Below, in pieces: positions 45,440 through 54,299 of a stretch of 64,000 nt of DNA. Numbering within the stretch: position 1 is the stretch's first letter; each line of letters opens with the position of its first letter. The stretch covers positions 434,001 through 498,000 of the forward strand of contig CAVQRB010000002.1 of the NCBI GenBank assembly GCA_963715055.1, read 5' to 3'. Under the pieces are notes generated by a model, which was not told the DNA's origin, did no database searches, and worked only from the letters and a program-made list of their open reading frames with translations. Both the position numbers and the translations under genes were made by a program. Origin of the DNA: CAVQRB01 sp963715055 (lineage in GTDB: Bacteria > Pseudomonadota > Alphaproteobacteria > Rhodobacterales > Rhodobacteraceae).

Positions 45440-46357
45440 TCATGGATGCCGTACACACCGTGCGGTCCCCCCGTGTAGAGCCTCGCCGCCATTCGTGCCC
45501 CCGATCACGTAGCGACCCTCGCTGAGGGAGACACCGACCGAATCCGCCATATCGTCGAAAGCGCCGCTGACCTCGCGCAGAAAGCAGGTGCCTTGGGCGC
45601 TGGTCAGGCCGAGATCAATCGCCGCCGAACCCGCGCGCCATGCCGAGCGATCAATGCCCGTTGCAGCATCGCGGAAATCCACCTCCGGCGTTTCGAAATA
45701 ACAAGGCTGCTCGGCGGGCGACATGCCAAGGCTGCTCGCATAGAAGGATGCCGGAAGGATGCCATAGTAGTTCACCGTGCCATCCACCGCGAACTCCGCA
45801 CCGATCACGATGCCCACGAGCCCTGCAAGGTTGCGGGAATAGACCGGCCCGCCGCTCATCCCCGCCACGGTCTGCCCGTCGGTTTCCAGAACGCCCTCGG
45901 CATTCGGAAAGACCGTCGAGAGTATCCCCTCGCGGAAGGAGGCAGCACCCGTTTCGGTCTGGCCGGGAAATCCCGCGACGAAGATCGACTGGCGCACCAT
46001 CCAGTCCTCGAGCGCGCAGTAGCCGACGAAGGCGTAATCCTGCTGCCGGACAAAGCGCAACAGGGCCGCATCCACCGGCAGGTTCGTGGGCTGCACCACC
46101 ATCCGTGTCGTGTTGTTGGAATCGGCCACGGCCAGCGAGGCCTCGCAGGTCGAGCCGTCCGGCACCACGTGTTTGGCGGTCAGCACATGGCCCTGCCGGC
46201 TTACGACGACGCCGGTGCCGCGCGAGATCTGACCGGAGGTCGTCTTGCACTCGATGTAGGCGATCGTCTCCTCGATCCGGCGCTCGGCTGCAGCCTGGGT
46301 GACAAAACAGCCTGCCAGCAGAAGCGTGGTGGCCATGTGACGCAAGAGAAACCTCAT
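45440..46357 (-). CDS. Secreted trypsin-like serine protease
   Basis: 305 residues with a signal peptide (HMATTLLLAGCFVTQAAA; a lipobox LLAGC at C17 is possible, so it may be a lipoprotein). The S1-type triad is complete: H63 (LTAKHVVP), D96 (VDAALLRF) and S168 (GMSGGPVY). It is paralogous to the next protease (shared EETIAYIEC / ESIVFITC start and similar spacing) but lacks its C-terminal extension. The start at 46357 overlaps the upstream fusion gene by 4 bases; open frame before it lies in that gene. Confidence 0.83.
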   Translation of the reverse strand: MRFLLRHMATTLLLAGCFVTQAAAERRIEETIAYIECKTTSGQISRGTGVVVSRQGHVLTAKHVVPDGSTCEASLAVADSNNTTRMVVQPTNLPVDAALLRFVRQQDYAFVGYCALEDWMVRQSIFVAGFPGQTETGAASFREGILSTVFPNAEGVLETDGQTVAGMSGGPVYSRNLAGLVGIVIGAEFAVDGTVNYYGILPASFYASSLGMSPAEQPCYFETPEVDFRDAATGIDRSAWRAGSAAIDLGLTSAQGTCFLREVSGAFDDMADSVGVSLSEGRYVIGGTNGGEALHGGTARCVRHP

Positions 46358-48267
46358 TCGCTGATCCAGCCTTGAATGATCGCCAGACGCTCCGGCGTGA
46401 TCCGGGTGAAGGCATTGTTGGTGCTCCATGGCGCCTCGCCATGCAGCCCGTTGGTATGCACACCGATGATGGTTTCGCGCCTGTCGGAGGCCGTCACCGC
46501 AGCGCCGCTGGTGCCGCCATAGGTGTCGTTCTGGTAGAACCCCTTGAGTTCCCACAGCACCCGCAACTCATCCTCGCTGACCCACTGGCGCCCCGGCGGG
46601 ACGAGATCGGCGGCATAGCCCTGCACGGTAGTCTTGACCCCCAACCCGCTATCGGCCAGCGCCTCGACACCAAGCCAGCCGGTGCGTTGCCCGACATCGC
46701 AATCGAGCTTGATCGCACCGATGTCATAATAGCGCGCATCGAGCGGGATCTGTGCCGTGGTCCATCCACGCAGCACGAAGGTGCGCGTCGCCCCGCACCG
46801 ACCGAAAGGTGCGGCCCCCTTGTTGCGACCGGGCATGACGCGGTAGTTGCTGTAGCTCGCCCCCGCGATTGTGCCGCTGTGGATGCAATGGGCGGCGGTA
46901 AGCACCGTATCTTCGGAGATCATCGTGCCCGTGCAAAGGCTCTCCGCGCCGAACTGGTTGTTGAACAGGATCTGCACGATCGCTCGTGACGGAAACCCCG
47001 TTGTATCGTTGATGGCGACCCGGTCATCGGTACCCACGACCGAGAATGGCTTGAAATTCTCGCGCGTCGCCGGCGTCGTGGAGGCCGCGACCTCATACTC
47101 CGAGTAGACCGCGCGGGCGGTCTCCAGCGATGCGAGGTCGGCGGGCAGGATGTTGACGCTGCTCGAGACTTCGCCCGACCCGCTGTTGGGCTGCAGGCTC
47201 AGGGTTGCCGTCTCGAGACCCGCAGCTTCCGAAGCAACGAGGTTGAAGGAGACGCTGCCTTCCGGGTCGTCTTCCGGCGACAGGATCAGGCTTTCGTCCT
47301 CAAGGTGTTTCCACTCGCGCGGATCAAGCAGCGCGTCCTGCGTCGCTTCGTCGAGAAGGCCGGTTTCCGGCAAGCCGAGTTCCTGCTGGAAGGCGCGCAG
47401 GGCATCCTCACGCCTGTTCCCGGCATCCGCTTCGGTCGAGGAAAAATCGTCGGCCAGCAAACCGCTCTGACGCAGCATCTCGTCGAAGCTACCGGTTTCG
47501 TCCGATGCCAACTCGTTGGCGATGGCCGTGCCCGCTTCGAAACCCTCCGCTTCCTTTGCCTGAAAGACGCGCAACCAGGCGCGGTTGAACCACTCCTTGG
47601 CCTGCGGCAGGCCATGCGCCTTCGGACCGTTCACCAGTATCCGCACGCGTTCGCGATCGTGATCGTCGGCGGCGGCATTGATGTTGCGCGCGCCCCAATA
47701 GGCGATCGCCGCCTGCAGCCCTTCCCGCGCCCGGCGAGCTATTTCGGGGTCTTGTTCGAGCGGCAGTCCGAGTTCGGCACCCCGAGCACGGAAATTCGAC
47801 CGCCCGGTCAGCTGGATGAAGCCCGAGCCGCGAAAATTCCAGCCGTCATCGGTGTCGCGCCCGCGGTTGCCGAGCCGCGCGCCATAGACCCAATTGGCGA
47901 CTTCCTTCGGCTTTCCGGCAATCTCGCGCGCCTTCTCCGCGGAGACGGTCCGACGGCTGAAGACCCGAAGGAGCGTACCTTCGGAGTAGTTCATGTTCTC
48001 GTCCAGCCGGCCAAGGCCGCCGGTTTCGGTCATCACCTGGGCCAGAAAATGCGCCATGCGCAAGCGGGTGTTTATCCCGGCAGCCTCCAGGTCTGGCTTG
48101 GCGTCGACCAGAGCCTGAACGAATTCATCCTGCGCGGACGGCGCGATCTTCTTGATATCTTCGAAGGTTATGAGTTGTCCGCTTGTGTCGGCGGCAAGTG
48201 GTTTGTGGTGCAGGCAAATGCCCAGAATCACACAAACCACAAAGCCAATACAGGTCTTCCAATGCAT
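46354..48267 (-). CDS. Secreted GH19 lysozyme/chitinase - trypsin-like protease fusion
   Basis: 637 residues; signal or anchor segment about 6-20 (CIGFVVCVILGICL). Three parts are visible. Residues about 48-235 are a GH19-type glycosidase with E81 (QVMTETGG) and E90 (LDENMNYS) as likely catalytic acids. Residues about 285-315 are a short peptidoglycan-binding-like repeat (DALRAFQQELGLPETGLLDE). Residues about 425-630 are an S1 protease with H460 (LTAAHCIH), D515 (YYDIGAIKLD) and S587 (GGTSGAAV). The start at 48267 has AGGGGGG upstream. It is the first gene of the four-gene operon and would degrade wall glycan or chitin and protein outside the cytoplasm. Confidence 0.82.
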   Translation of the reverse strand: MHWKTCIGFVVCVILGICLHHKPLAADTSGQLITFEDIKKIAPSAQDEFVQALVDAKPDLEAAGINTRLRMAHFLAQVMTETGGLGRLDENMNYSEGTLLRVFSRRTVSAEKAREIAGKPKEVANWVYGARLGNRGRDTDDGWNFRGSGFIQLTGRSNFRARGAELGLPLEQDPEIARRAREGLQAAIAYWGARNINAAADDHDRERVRILVNGPKAHGLPQAKEWFNRAWLRVFQAKEAEGFEAGTAIANELASDETGSFDEMLRQSGLLADDFSSTEADAGNRREDALRAFQQELGLPETGLLDEATQDALLDPREWKHLEDESLILSPEDDPEGSVSFNLVASEAAGLETATLSLQPNSGSGEVSSSVNILPADLASLETARAVYSEYEVAASTTPATRENFKPFSVVGTDDRVAINDTTGFPSRAIVQILFNNQFGAESLCTGTMISEDTVLTAAHCIHSGTIAGASYSNYRVMPGRNKGAAPFGRCGATRTFVLRGWTTAQIPLDARYYDIGAIKLDCDVGQRTGWLGVEALADSGLGVKTTVQGYAADLVPPGRQWVSEDELRVLWELKGFYQNDTYGGTSGAAVTASDRRETIIGVHTNGLHGEAPWSTNNAFTRITPERLAIIQGWISE

Positions 48268-48550
48268 CTGACCCCCCTGAATACACGTGAAACGATGAAT
48301 TTCGAGTGCTTGCCCCAAGGCCGGAAACAACCTTGAGTATACCAGATTTAAGGCGCAAAAATAATCATTTATAAAAAAAGCGTGACACCGGAGCCTCTGA
48401 TCTGTCAACCTCTGAGTGAATTTTTGGAGTCGCAAGGGCCGAGAATCGCGCCGATTTCAATGCGATGCAACGACCTTTCGCGTTCGGCTCTATGTCGCCT
48501 GCCTGCGTCTGCCCCGACCTTGGGTATTTCGAGTAAATGGAGATTTTTCA
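48268..48550. other. Divergent intergenic region, GH19-protease operon / dihaem cytochrome
   Basis: 283 bases without a gene, with an AT-rich core around 48350-48380. It should hold both promoters; no specific operator was recognised. Confidence 0.5.
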
Positions 48551-50359
48551 ATGACTTCCTCTTCTTTCTCCCGTCTGCCTCTCGGGGCTCTTGCCCTGTC
48601 TTTCTCGCTGTCGATGACAGCCTGTCACGCGCAGGACACACCTGCGGTGCAAGGATGGTCCAATGAGACCCGCAACAGCTGGTACTTCGCGTCGCAAGGC
48701 TCGCGGCTCATGCCCCATGACTGGTTCACCGCACTTGAGTCGCCCGATGGTCAGTCAAAGTTCTCCTCCATGGAGACCCTCGAAAGCTTCGGCTTCGTGG
48801 CGCCGCCCGAGTGGAGCGACAGCGCCCTGCCCATCGGTTTCGCCCGCGATGTCCAGGACGACACGAACCTGTCTGTCTCGAAGCTGCGCTGGTTCGAAGA
48901 TCAAGGCAGCGAAGAGCCTTGGATCGGCTTGAATTGCTCCGCCTGTCACACCGCGAAAATCTCCTATCAGGGGGCGGAGGCCATCGTCGATGGCGCACCC
49001 AGCCTGCTCGATTTCCAGAGTTTCATCGAGGAGCTGGACAAGGCGCTGCTGCGCACGCAAGCGCAACCCGAGGTCTGGGACAGGTTTGCAGCAGAGGTGC
49101 TGGGGGAGAAGGACAGCCCAGCCAATCGCGAGGAGCTGCGCGCGGCTTTCGACAAGCTGGTGGCCTGGCAGATGCTGACCGACCAGATGAACGAGACCCC
49201 CATACGGTACGGCTACGGTCGTCTGGATGCGGTGGGCCACATCTTCAACAAGGTGCTGATGTTCACAGGGGCCGAGGCAAAGGATGGCAATCCCGCCGAT
49301 GCACCGGTCAGCTATCCCTTCATCTGGGACATCTGGCGGCAGGAGAAGGTGCAGTGGAACGGCGTGGCGCGCAACAGCCGCTTCGATCTGCCCGGCGACA
49401 GTCTCGAATACGGGGCGCTGGGGCGTAACGTCGGCGAAGTGCTCGGTGTCTTCGGAGATGTCGTCCCGGAGAAGAACACTGGCATCCTGGGCGGCCTGAA
49501 AGGCTTCGAAAGCAGCGTGCAGACCGTCAACCTCGAACGGCTGGAACGCATCCTGCAGGACCTTGCGGCCCCGCGCTGGCCCGACAGCTACCCGCCGATC
49601 GAAGCCGAGAGTGCGGCGCGCGGCGAGGTGCTCTTCAAGGACAAATGCGCCAGTTGCCATCTGACCCCGGACATGCAGGCAGAAGACAAGCCGACCGAGG
49701 TCATGGTCACTTTCGAGGCCACGCTGGCGCGGCACCCCGAAAACCTCACCGACATCTGGATGGCTTGCAACGCCTATCTCTTCGCCGGCCCGACGGGCAC
49801 GCTGGAAGGCATGAAGGACCAGAATGGCGAGGTCATGGGGCCGCAGGCACCTGTCGTCAACATGTTGGCCACGACCGTCAAGAACGCGCTGATCGGTGAC
49901 AAGCCAGCGCTGGTCGATACGGTTTTCGTGAATTTCTTCGGTATCCGCCGTCTGCCCGACATTTTCGAGGCGGGACGCGAGGAAGCACGCGAAAACGCGC
50001 GCCTGGAATGTCTGAACACGAAGAACCAGGAATTGCTTGCCTACAAGGCGCGACCCCTGGACGGCATCTGGGCCACGGCGCCCTATCTGCACAATGGCTC
50101 GGTGGCCTCGCTGCATGAGTTGCTGCTGCCCGCCGAAGCGCGGATGGAGAGCTTTTGGGTTGGAAATCGCGAGTTCGACCCGGTCAAGGTCGGTTATGTC
50201 GCGGAAAAGCCCAAAGCCGGCGATGCCTTCGAGTTCAAGGTACGCGACGCCACGGGTGCCCTGATCGAGGGCAACTCCAACGCGGGCCATGACTACGGGG
50301 CCGCAGGCTTCAGCGAGCAGGACCGGATGGATCTGATCGAATACATGAAGGGTCTGTAA
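48551..50359 (+). CDS. RoxA-like dihaem cytochrome c peroxidase-family protein
   Basis: 602 residues. The N-terminus has a signal sequence ending SMTAC-type (C25), possibly lipid-modified. Two CxxCH haem sites are present: CSACH at 129-133 and CASCH at 366-370. The segments NSWYFASQGSRLMPHDWF and LDGIWATAPYLHNGSVASLH are typical of the RoxA-like branch, which includes rubber oxygenase, rather than of classical CcpA. It should act in the periplasm on a peroxide or hydrophobic substrate, which is not resolved. The ATG at 48551 has GGAG upstream. Divergent from the GH19-protease operon. Confidence 0.8.
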   Translation: MTSSSFSRLPLGALALSFSLSMTACHAQDTPAVQGWSNETRNSWYFASQGSRLMPHDWFTALESPDGQSKFSSMETLESFGFVAPPEWSDSALPIGFARDVQDDTNLSVSKLRWFEDQGSEEPWIGLNCSACHTAKISYQGAEAIVDGAPSLLDFQSFIEELDKALLRTQAQPEVWDRFAAEVLGEKDSPANREELRAAFDKLVAWQMLTDQMNETPIRYGYGRLDAVGHIFNKVLMFTGAEAKDGNPADAPVSYPFIWDIWRQEKVQWNGVARNSRFDLPGDSLEYGALGRNVGEVLGVFGDVVPEKNTGILGGLKGFESSVQTVNLERLERILQDLAAPRWPDSYPPIEAESAARGEVLFKDKCASCHLTPDMQAEDKPTEVMVTFEATLARHPENLTDIWMACNAYLFAGPTGTLEGMKDQNGEVMGPQAPVVNMLATTVKNALIGDKPALVDTVFVNFFGIRRLPDIFEAGREEARENARLECLNTKNQELLAYKARPLDGIWATAPYLHNGSVASLHELLLPAEARMESFWVGNREFDPVKVGYVAEKPKAGDAFEFKVRDATGALIEGNSNAGHDYGAAGFSEQDRMDLIEYMKGL

Positions 50360-50429
50360 AGACCTGCCCTGTCATGAAAACACCTTGCCTGACCGCCAAA
50401 GACCGGTCGGCAGGTACGTTGCCGGTGCC

Positions 50430-50834
50430 CTACTCCTTCGGTTCAGGAAAAGCGACAGGCCCGCCCTGTGCTGCCCATGTGGAGAAGCCTTCCTTCAGAT
50501 GCGCTGCCGCAAACCCCATGTCCTGCAAGGTCGCGACAGTAAGCGCCGAGCGCCAGCCCGAAGCGCAGTGGAAGACAAACCTCTTGTCCTCCCCGAAAAT
50601 CTCTTTGAAATAAGGGCTTTCGGGATCGATCCAGAATTCGATCATGCCGCGGGGCGCGTGCAGGCTCCCAGGGATGAAGCCGCTGCGCTGGCGTTCGCGA
50701 ATGTCGCGGATATCGACGATCACCACGTCCGGATCGTCGATATCCGCGATGAGATCGGCGGTTTCAATCTCTTCGATCCGCGCTCGCGCCGCCGCGACCA
50801 TCTGGGCCGAGGAAAGTTTCAGCCGCGCACTCAT
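50430..50834 (-). CDS. Rhodanese-like sulfurtransferase domain protein
   Basis: 134 residues, a single rhodanese domain: VVIVDIRDIRERQRSGFIPG, then the active-site loop FHCASGWRSA with C90. It may transfer sulfur or act as a phosphatase-like or binding module. The start overlaps the pxpA stop by 4 bases (ATGA), making it the last gene of the 5-oxoprolinase/TRAP operon; a reason for sulfur transfer in that pathway is not obvious. Confidence 0.87.
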   Translation of the reverse strand: MSARLKLSSAQMVAAARARIEEIETADLIADIDDPDVVIVDIRDIRERQRSGFIPGSLHAPRGMIEFWIDPESPYFKEIFGEDKRFVFHCASGWRSALTVATLQDMGFAAAHLKEGFSTWAAQGGPVAFPEPKE

Positions 50835-51601
50835 GCCCTGCGACCGTCGAATTGCGCCACGGTGACGCCCGCTGCCTCGAGCGTGCCGCGCACCGACGCC
50901 GCGATCTGCACCGCCGTCGGCGTGTCGCCATGCAGACAGATCGTGTCGATGTCCGTCTCGATGCGCTTGCCCGAGGCGGTGATGATCGCACCCGCTTGCA
51001 CCATCTCCACCATGCGCTTTCCGGCCACCTCCGGGTCGTGGATCACGGCACCGGGAAGGCTCCGGTCGACCAGTGTCGCGTCGTCGTTGTAGGCACGGTC
51101 GGCGAAGATCTCGCCCGCATAGGCGCAACCGAGACTGCGCACCGCGGCCTCCTGCGCCGTGGCACAGAGCACCATGACGATGAGATCGGGATCAACCGAG
51201 AGCGCCGCCTCGTAAAGATCGCGCGCCAGTACTTCGTCCTCCGACGTCATGTTGCCGAGCGCCCCGTGCAGCTTGACGTGCCGCACCTTGGCACCCAGCG
51301 ATTTCGCCATGCCGATGGAGGCTGCGACCTGAAACCGGATCGAATTCTGCAGGCTGCCGCGCGGCACAGTCATGCGACGCCGACCGAAGCCCTGCAGATC
51401 GGCAAAACCCGGATGCGACCCGATGCCCACGCCGTTCTCGAGCGCGATCTTCATCGTGCTCGCCATCACATCCGGGTCGCCCGCATGCGCGCCGCAGGCG
51501 ATATTGGCGGAAGTGACGGTCTTAAGCAGGGCGGCATCGTCGCCCATTTTCCAGGGGCCGAAGCTTTCGCCCATGTCGGCATTCAAATCTACGCGGGTCA
51601 T
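50831..51601 (-). CDS. pxpA: 5-oxoprolinase subunit PxpA (LamB/YcsF family)
   Basis: 256 residues. The N-terminus VDLNADMGESFGPWKMGDD and the motifs NIACGAHAGDP and LHGALGNM are diagnostic of PxpA. With PxpB and PxpC it forms the ATP-dependent prokaryotic 5-oxoprolinase that opens 5-oxo-L-proline to L-glutamate. It is encoded 13 bases after pxpC and overlaps the rhodanese gene. All three subunits are present and intact in this window. Confidence 0.93.
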   Translation of the reverse strand: MTRVDLNADMGESFGPWKMGDDAALLKTVTSANIACGAHAGDPDVMASTMKIALENGVGIGSHPGFADLQGFGRRRMTVPRGSLQNSIRFQVAASIGMAKSLGAKVRHVKLHGALGNMTSEDEVLARDLYEAALSVDPDLIVMVLCATAQEAAVRSLGCAYAGEIFADRAYNDDATLVDRSLPGAVIHDPEVAGKRMVEMVQAGAIITASGKRIETDIDTICLHGDTPTAVQIAASVRGTLEAAGVTVAQFDGRRA

Positions 51602-51614
51602 CGTGGAGGCTCCT

Positions 51615-52637
51615 TCAGGTCTCGAAAGGGTCGGCGGTGGCGGAAATGGCTCCGCCCACCAGTTGATAGCTCAACAGGTCGGAAATATCATGCGGATCGC
51701 GGATCAGCGGCTGGAGATGCGCGCCAAGCCCCTTTCGCTCGGCCCGGTCACGCTTCTCGGCGGCAATCGCCTCCTCAAGGGTCACGAACTGGAACAGCAA
51801 GGGCGCGCCGACCGACGCCTGCGCCACTTTCGGCAAGTCGGCGGGTAGAACCGTCGCAATCCGCGGGTAGCCGCCCGTGGTCTGGCATTCGCACATCAAT
51901 ACATAGGGCGCGCCATCGCCGGTGATCTGGATATCGCCCGGAAGGATCACCTCGGAGACGATGCTGAGCCCGCCTTCCGCAAAGAAGCCTTCGGTCTCGG
52001 TATCCATGCGCACGCCTTGCCGGTTGCCGCGTGCATCGCGCTTGAAGGTGGTCGCGGCAAAGCGCTCGCGCGTTTCGCTTGAGAACAGTTGCGTTTGCAC
52101 GGTTTCCAGCACACGGATCACGCCACCCTTGCTGCGATCGGACGGTGCCAGGAAATATCCGCTGCGTGCGGGTTTGGCCTGACCGATTGGGAGCGTTTCG
52201 CCCGCGCCCAGGACCGCGCCGACCCCCGCGGTCAAATGTGCCGAACGCGCGCCCATGACCTGCGGTGTGTCGAAACCACCGGCCACGTGCAGATAGCCAT
52301 AGGTACCCGCCTGCACCCCGCCGATCACCAGTTTCGCGCCCGCAGACAACAGGTGGCTCGCGTTCCAGGCAAGCGGTGCACCGTCGAGCGTGACTGTCAT
52401 GCGCGCACCCGACAGTGCAATGACCGTATCCTGCGTGACCTCGAAGGTGCCGCCCATGCCGACCATTTCAAGCGCGGCCATCTCGGGGCTCTGGCCGAGC
52501 AGCGCTGCCCCTTCGAAAAGCGCCAGCGTATCGGCGGCACCCCCGCGCGTGAGACCCTGCGAGAGGTAGCCGCCGCGCCCCATGTCCTGCAGCGTGAGCG
52601 CGGGTCCGGCACTCAGGATCTTCATCTGCGCGCTCAT
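51615..52637 (-). CDS. pxpC: 5-oxoprolinase subunit PxpC (biotin-dependent carboxyltransferase family)
   Basis: 340 residues of the AHS2/DUR1 type: LSAGPALTLQDMGRGGYLSQ-like start (residues about 9-28), GGAADTLA, then LMCECQTTGGYPRIATVLPA near the C-terminus. Forms a complex with PxpB and PxpA. It overlaps pxpB by 4 bases (ATGA), a translational coupling that is usual for these subunits. Confidence 0.92.
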   Translation of the reverse strand: MSAQMKILSAGPALTLQDMGRGGYLSQGLTRGGAADTLALFEGAALLGQSPEMAALEMVGMGGTFEVTQDTVIALSGARMTVTLDGAPLAWNASHLLSAGAKLVIGGVQAGTYGYLHVAGGFDTPQVMGARSAHLTAGVGAVLGAGETLPIGQAKPARSGYFLAPSDRSKGGVIRVLETVQTQLFSSETRERFAATTFKRDARGNRQGVRMDTETEGFFAEGGLSIVSEVILPGDIQITGDGAPYVLMCECQTTGGYPRIATVLPADLPKVAQASVGAPLLFQFVTLEEAIAAEKRDRAERKGLGAHLQPLIRDPHDISDLLSYQLVGGAISATADPFET

Positions 52638-53371
52638 GCCAGCACCTCGCGGGTAGCACCACCGTCGCCGGAGCTGTCCTTGGCCCGGATTGTTGCAAGT
52701 TCGGCGGCGGAAATCGCGGGGAAGATCAGCTCGTCTCCGGGATTGAGCGCGAAAGGTTTCTCTGCCGCGGGGCGGAAATTCTCGAAGGCGGTCTGGCCGA
52801 TATGCCGCCAGCCCGTCGGGGTCGCGCCGGTGAAAAGCACGAGTTGCTTGATCGCGATGACCAGCGCACCCGCGGGCACACTCTTGGTCAGCGCCTGTTG
52901 GCGCGGGATGTTCCAGACCTCCGGCAACTCGCCAAGATAGGGCTGGCCGGGCGCAAAACCGATGGTCAGCACGCGCACGCGCGATCCGGAGATCTGGCGC
53001 ACCGCCTCGTCTGGATCGACACCCGCGACCTGTGCTGCCTCTTCAAGTTGCGGCGCAAGATCGGTGCCGTAGACGGTGGGAACATGCCAGAGCGTGCGGC
53101 CTAGGGGCAAGGGAGCGGCATACCAGTCACGGCTGGCAAGCAGGTCACCGGTCCGTTCGATGACGGCCTCGGCCGGTGTCTCGACAAGGTCGACAAGGAG
53201 AAAGACCGAGACCAGCGACATGGTGCTTTCACGCACCTCGGGCCAGTCTTCGGCATCGATGGCCGCGCGAAAGGCCAGCGTCGCCCGATTGGCCGCCTCG
53301 CCCATCTTCTCACCGAAGGTGATGAGGACGCCAGAGAGCCCCACGGTCTTGATGCGGGGGTAATCCGTCAT
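52634..53371 (-). CDS. pxpB: 5-oxoprolinase subunit PxpB (allophanate hydrolase subunit 1 family)
   Basis: 245 residues of the AHS1/KipI type. Visible motifs: GLSGVLITFGEKMGEAANRA near the N-terminus, LPLGRTLWHVPTVYG, then TIGFAPGQPYLGELPE and the closing IGQTAFENFRPA. It binds ATP-dependent subunit PxpC. The start is 1 base from the preceding symporter stop, so the genes are co-transcribed. Confidence 0.9.
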   Translation of the reverse strand: MTDYPRIKTVGLSGVLITFGEKMGEAANRATLAFRAAIDAEDWPEVRESTMSLVSVFLLVDLVETPAEAVIERTGDLLASRDWYAAPLPLGRTLWHVPTVYGTDLAPQLEEAAQVAGVDPDEAVRQISGSRVRVLTIGFAPGQPYLGELPEVWNIPRQQALTKSVPAGALVIAIKQLVLFTGATPTGWRHIGQTAFENFRPAAEKPFALNPGDELIFPAISAAELATIRAKDSSGDGGATREVLA

Positions 53372-53372
53372 G

Positions 53373-54299
53373 TCACGTCTCCGGTTGGTAGAGCCAGCGC
53401 AGCAGCATCGGCGTGAGGTACATCGGCAATTGCCAGCAGCCGATGAAGACCATGAGCGGGGCGAGAACCTGCTCCGGCAAGGCCACCAGAAAAAGCGCTA
53501 TGTTGCGGTTCCCGGCACCGATCGCGAGCGGCCCCGCCACAGGTTGCAAGGCGGTTTTCCGCAGCAGTAGGTAGGTCGAGATCTGCGCAAGGTAGCTTAT
53601 CGCGAAGGCCAGCAGCGCCCAGGCGGCAACACTTTCTGGCGTCATGCGCAGCGCGGGATTGAGGGCCGCCATGAGGCCGATCACGATAGCCGAGAAGGCC
53701 AGCACCGAGAGCCCGTCGAGCGACTTGATCTGCTGCGGCGTGGGGTGTCGAAACAGCATGGCGCGCAGGCTGAACCCGAGTGTCGTGGCGCCCGCGATCA
53801 CAAGCAGAAGCAGCGCCGCAGCGGAGACGATTTCGGATGCTGGTCCGAGTTGCGGGACGAGGGCAAGCACCGGCAGGACGGTAACGGGAAACATCGCTGT
53901 CCCGAGCACGAGGATCTGCATCATGCGGCCCGCGTCCTGACCCAGCAACAAGGCGAGATTGGGCGACCCAGTGATCGCAGGGGCGGCCGTTGCCAGAACC
54001 AGCGCCATGGCCATCGGGCTCTGCGCCAATCCGAAAAGCCAGCAGAGCGCGAAGAGGGCAGTTGGCAAGGCGAGTTGCAGCACGGCCACCGACGCAAGAC
54101 CCCAGCGCAGGTCCGACACCGCGCCCAATGCGGCCCGATGTCCAATCCGCAGGGCGGTGATGACCAGCAAGCCCGCCACCATTTGCGGCAGCCACGGCTG
54201 CATGGCGGCGGCGAGGGTCGGGAATCCGAGACCTGCCGCCAGCCCCAGAACGAGGCAAAGCCTTGCGTTGTCCGAAATGAGCCATAGAAGTCGCCTCAC
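53373..54299 (-). CDS. Bile acid:Na+ symporter (BASS) family transporter
   Basis: 308 residues, about nine or ten membrane segments in an inverted repeat. The motif TAAPAITGSPNLALLLGQDA and the late GPLAIGAGNRNIALFLVALP are the conserved crossover regions of the BASS/ASBT fold. The start is a GTG at 54299, one base inside the dctM stop. It may carry an organic acid, possibly a second route for the TRAP substrate or export of a product. The substrate is not resolved. Confidence 0.78.
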   Translation of the reverse strand: MRRLLWLISDNARLCLVLGLAAGLGFPTLAAAMQPWLPQMVAGLLVITALRIGHRAALGAVSDLRWGLASVAVLQLALPTALFALCWLFGLAQSPMAMALVLATAAPAITGSPNLALLLGQDAGRMMQILVLGTAMFPVTVLPVLALVPQLGPASEIVSAAALLLLVIAGATTLGFSLRAMLFRHPTPQQIKSLDGLSVLAFSAIVIGLMAALNPALRMTPESVAAWALLAFAISYLAQISTYLLLRKTALQPVAGPLAIGAGNRNIALFLVALPEQVLAPLMVFIGCWQLPMYLTPMLLRWLYQPET

